A stretch of DNA of 14,146 bases from CAZXBB01 sp964638815 (lineage in GTDB: Bacteria > Planctomycetota > Phycisphaerae > Phycisphaerales > SM1A02): contig CAZXBB010000432.1 of NCBI GenBank assembly GCA_964638815.1, positions 1 through 14,146 on the forward strand, read 5' to 3'. Made by a program: the position numbers and the translations under genes. Positions 13,985 through 14,146 of the stretch are shown piece by piece (position 1 is the first letter of the stretch; the number at the start of each line of letters is the position of its first letter). The notes beneath the pieces are model-generated. The model worked only from the letters and a program-made list of their open reading frames with translations, did not search any database and was not told where the DNA came from.

Positions 13985-14146
13985 CGTGGTGCGGGGCTCT
14001 CCCGAACGTCCGGGGGGCTGCGTCGTGCAGCCCCTTTGCGCGTGACGCGCTGTTCACACCTTTGCCCGTCACGCGCGGCGACGCTGCATCCAGCAGCTCA
14101 CGCCAAGAAGTCCCGACATGCCTGTGCGCCGGCGGCATCCTGCCGC
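13964..14146. repeat. Structured direct repeat, copy B (runs to window edge)
   Basis: This is the second copy of the element at 13690-13873. The stem of the first hairpin (14014-14034) and the 10-bp stem GCGCGTGACG/CGTCACGCGC (14038-14076) are unchanged, while the loop between the latter differs at several bases. The third hairpin survives as GCTGC/GCAGC. The fourth is cut off by the window edge. The repeat may continue beyond. Confidence 0.9.

Noticed and set aside
13577..14138. Two small minus-strand frames (73 and 104 codons) sharing a related segment of about 30 residues
   Set aside because: The similarity is explained by the DNA repeat. At least five of the differences change residues, stems rather than codons are preserved, and no ribosome-binding site supports them.

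Overview
The window is high-GC DNA that reads as a planctomycete, most likely of the Phycisphaerae. This is inferred from four things: secreted proteins ending in a dockerin-like EF-hand pair with a WGPC...NW-x-stop signature, a planctomycete-style ECF sigma factor translationally fused to a Ser/Thr kinase with TPRs, an orphan pseudopilin with a planctomycete-type HX(n)ND/DG-like C-terminal half, and the strong GC3 bias. No RNA gene, CRISPR array or transposase was seen.

Layout. Positions 1-310 hold no convincing gene, but do hold a terminator hairpin (245-272). Positions 311-6783 are a minus-strand operon of three secreted beta-propeller proteins, in transcription order: an SBBP-type propeller protein (5260-6783), then two tandem paralogous FG-GAP/VCBS proteins (2789-5224 and 311-2785), each with exactly 14 Ca-binding repeat motifs. 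Positions 6784-7080 are intergenic and contain the terminator of the next gene. Positions 7081-9012 (minus) encode a secreted CSLREA-like right-handed beta-helix protein carrying the same C-terminal tag. A 315-base divergent region separates it from the plus-strand pair 9328-9876 (ECF sigma factor) and 9866-12640 (membrane-anchored Ser/Thr kinase with nine TPR units), which overlap by 11 bases. A convergent, lower-GC pseudopilin gene lies at 12717-13562 (minus). The right edge (13690-14146) is a structured non-coding repeat: two copies, about 91% identical, of a unit of at least 183 bases, separated by 34-base tandem repeats and containing several conserved inverted repeats. It runs off the window.

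How it may fit together. Four exported proteins in two transcription units share one C-terminal tag, which suggests a common surface or sorting fate. The sigma factor and kinase next door are a plausible signalling pair, and their divergent placement makes the beta-helix gene and the propeller operon candidate targets. That link is inference from position only; no promoter motif could be identified with confidence.

The most unusual items are the hairpin-rich repeat array at the right edge, the probable non-AUG start of the sigma factor, the exact 14+14 propeller paralogues, the ribosome-binding site embedded in the C-terminal tag codons, and the gapless nine-unit TPR array of the kinase.
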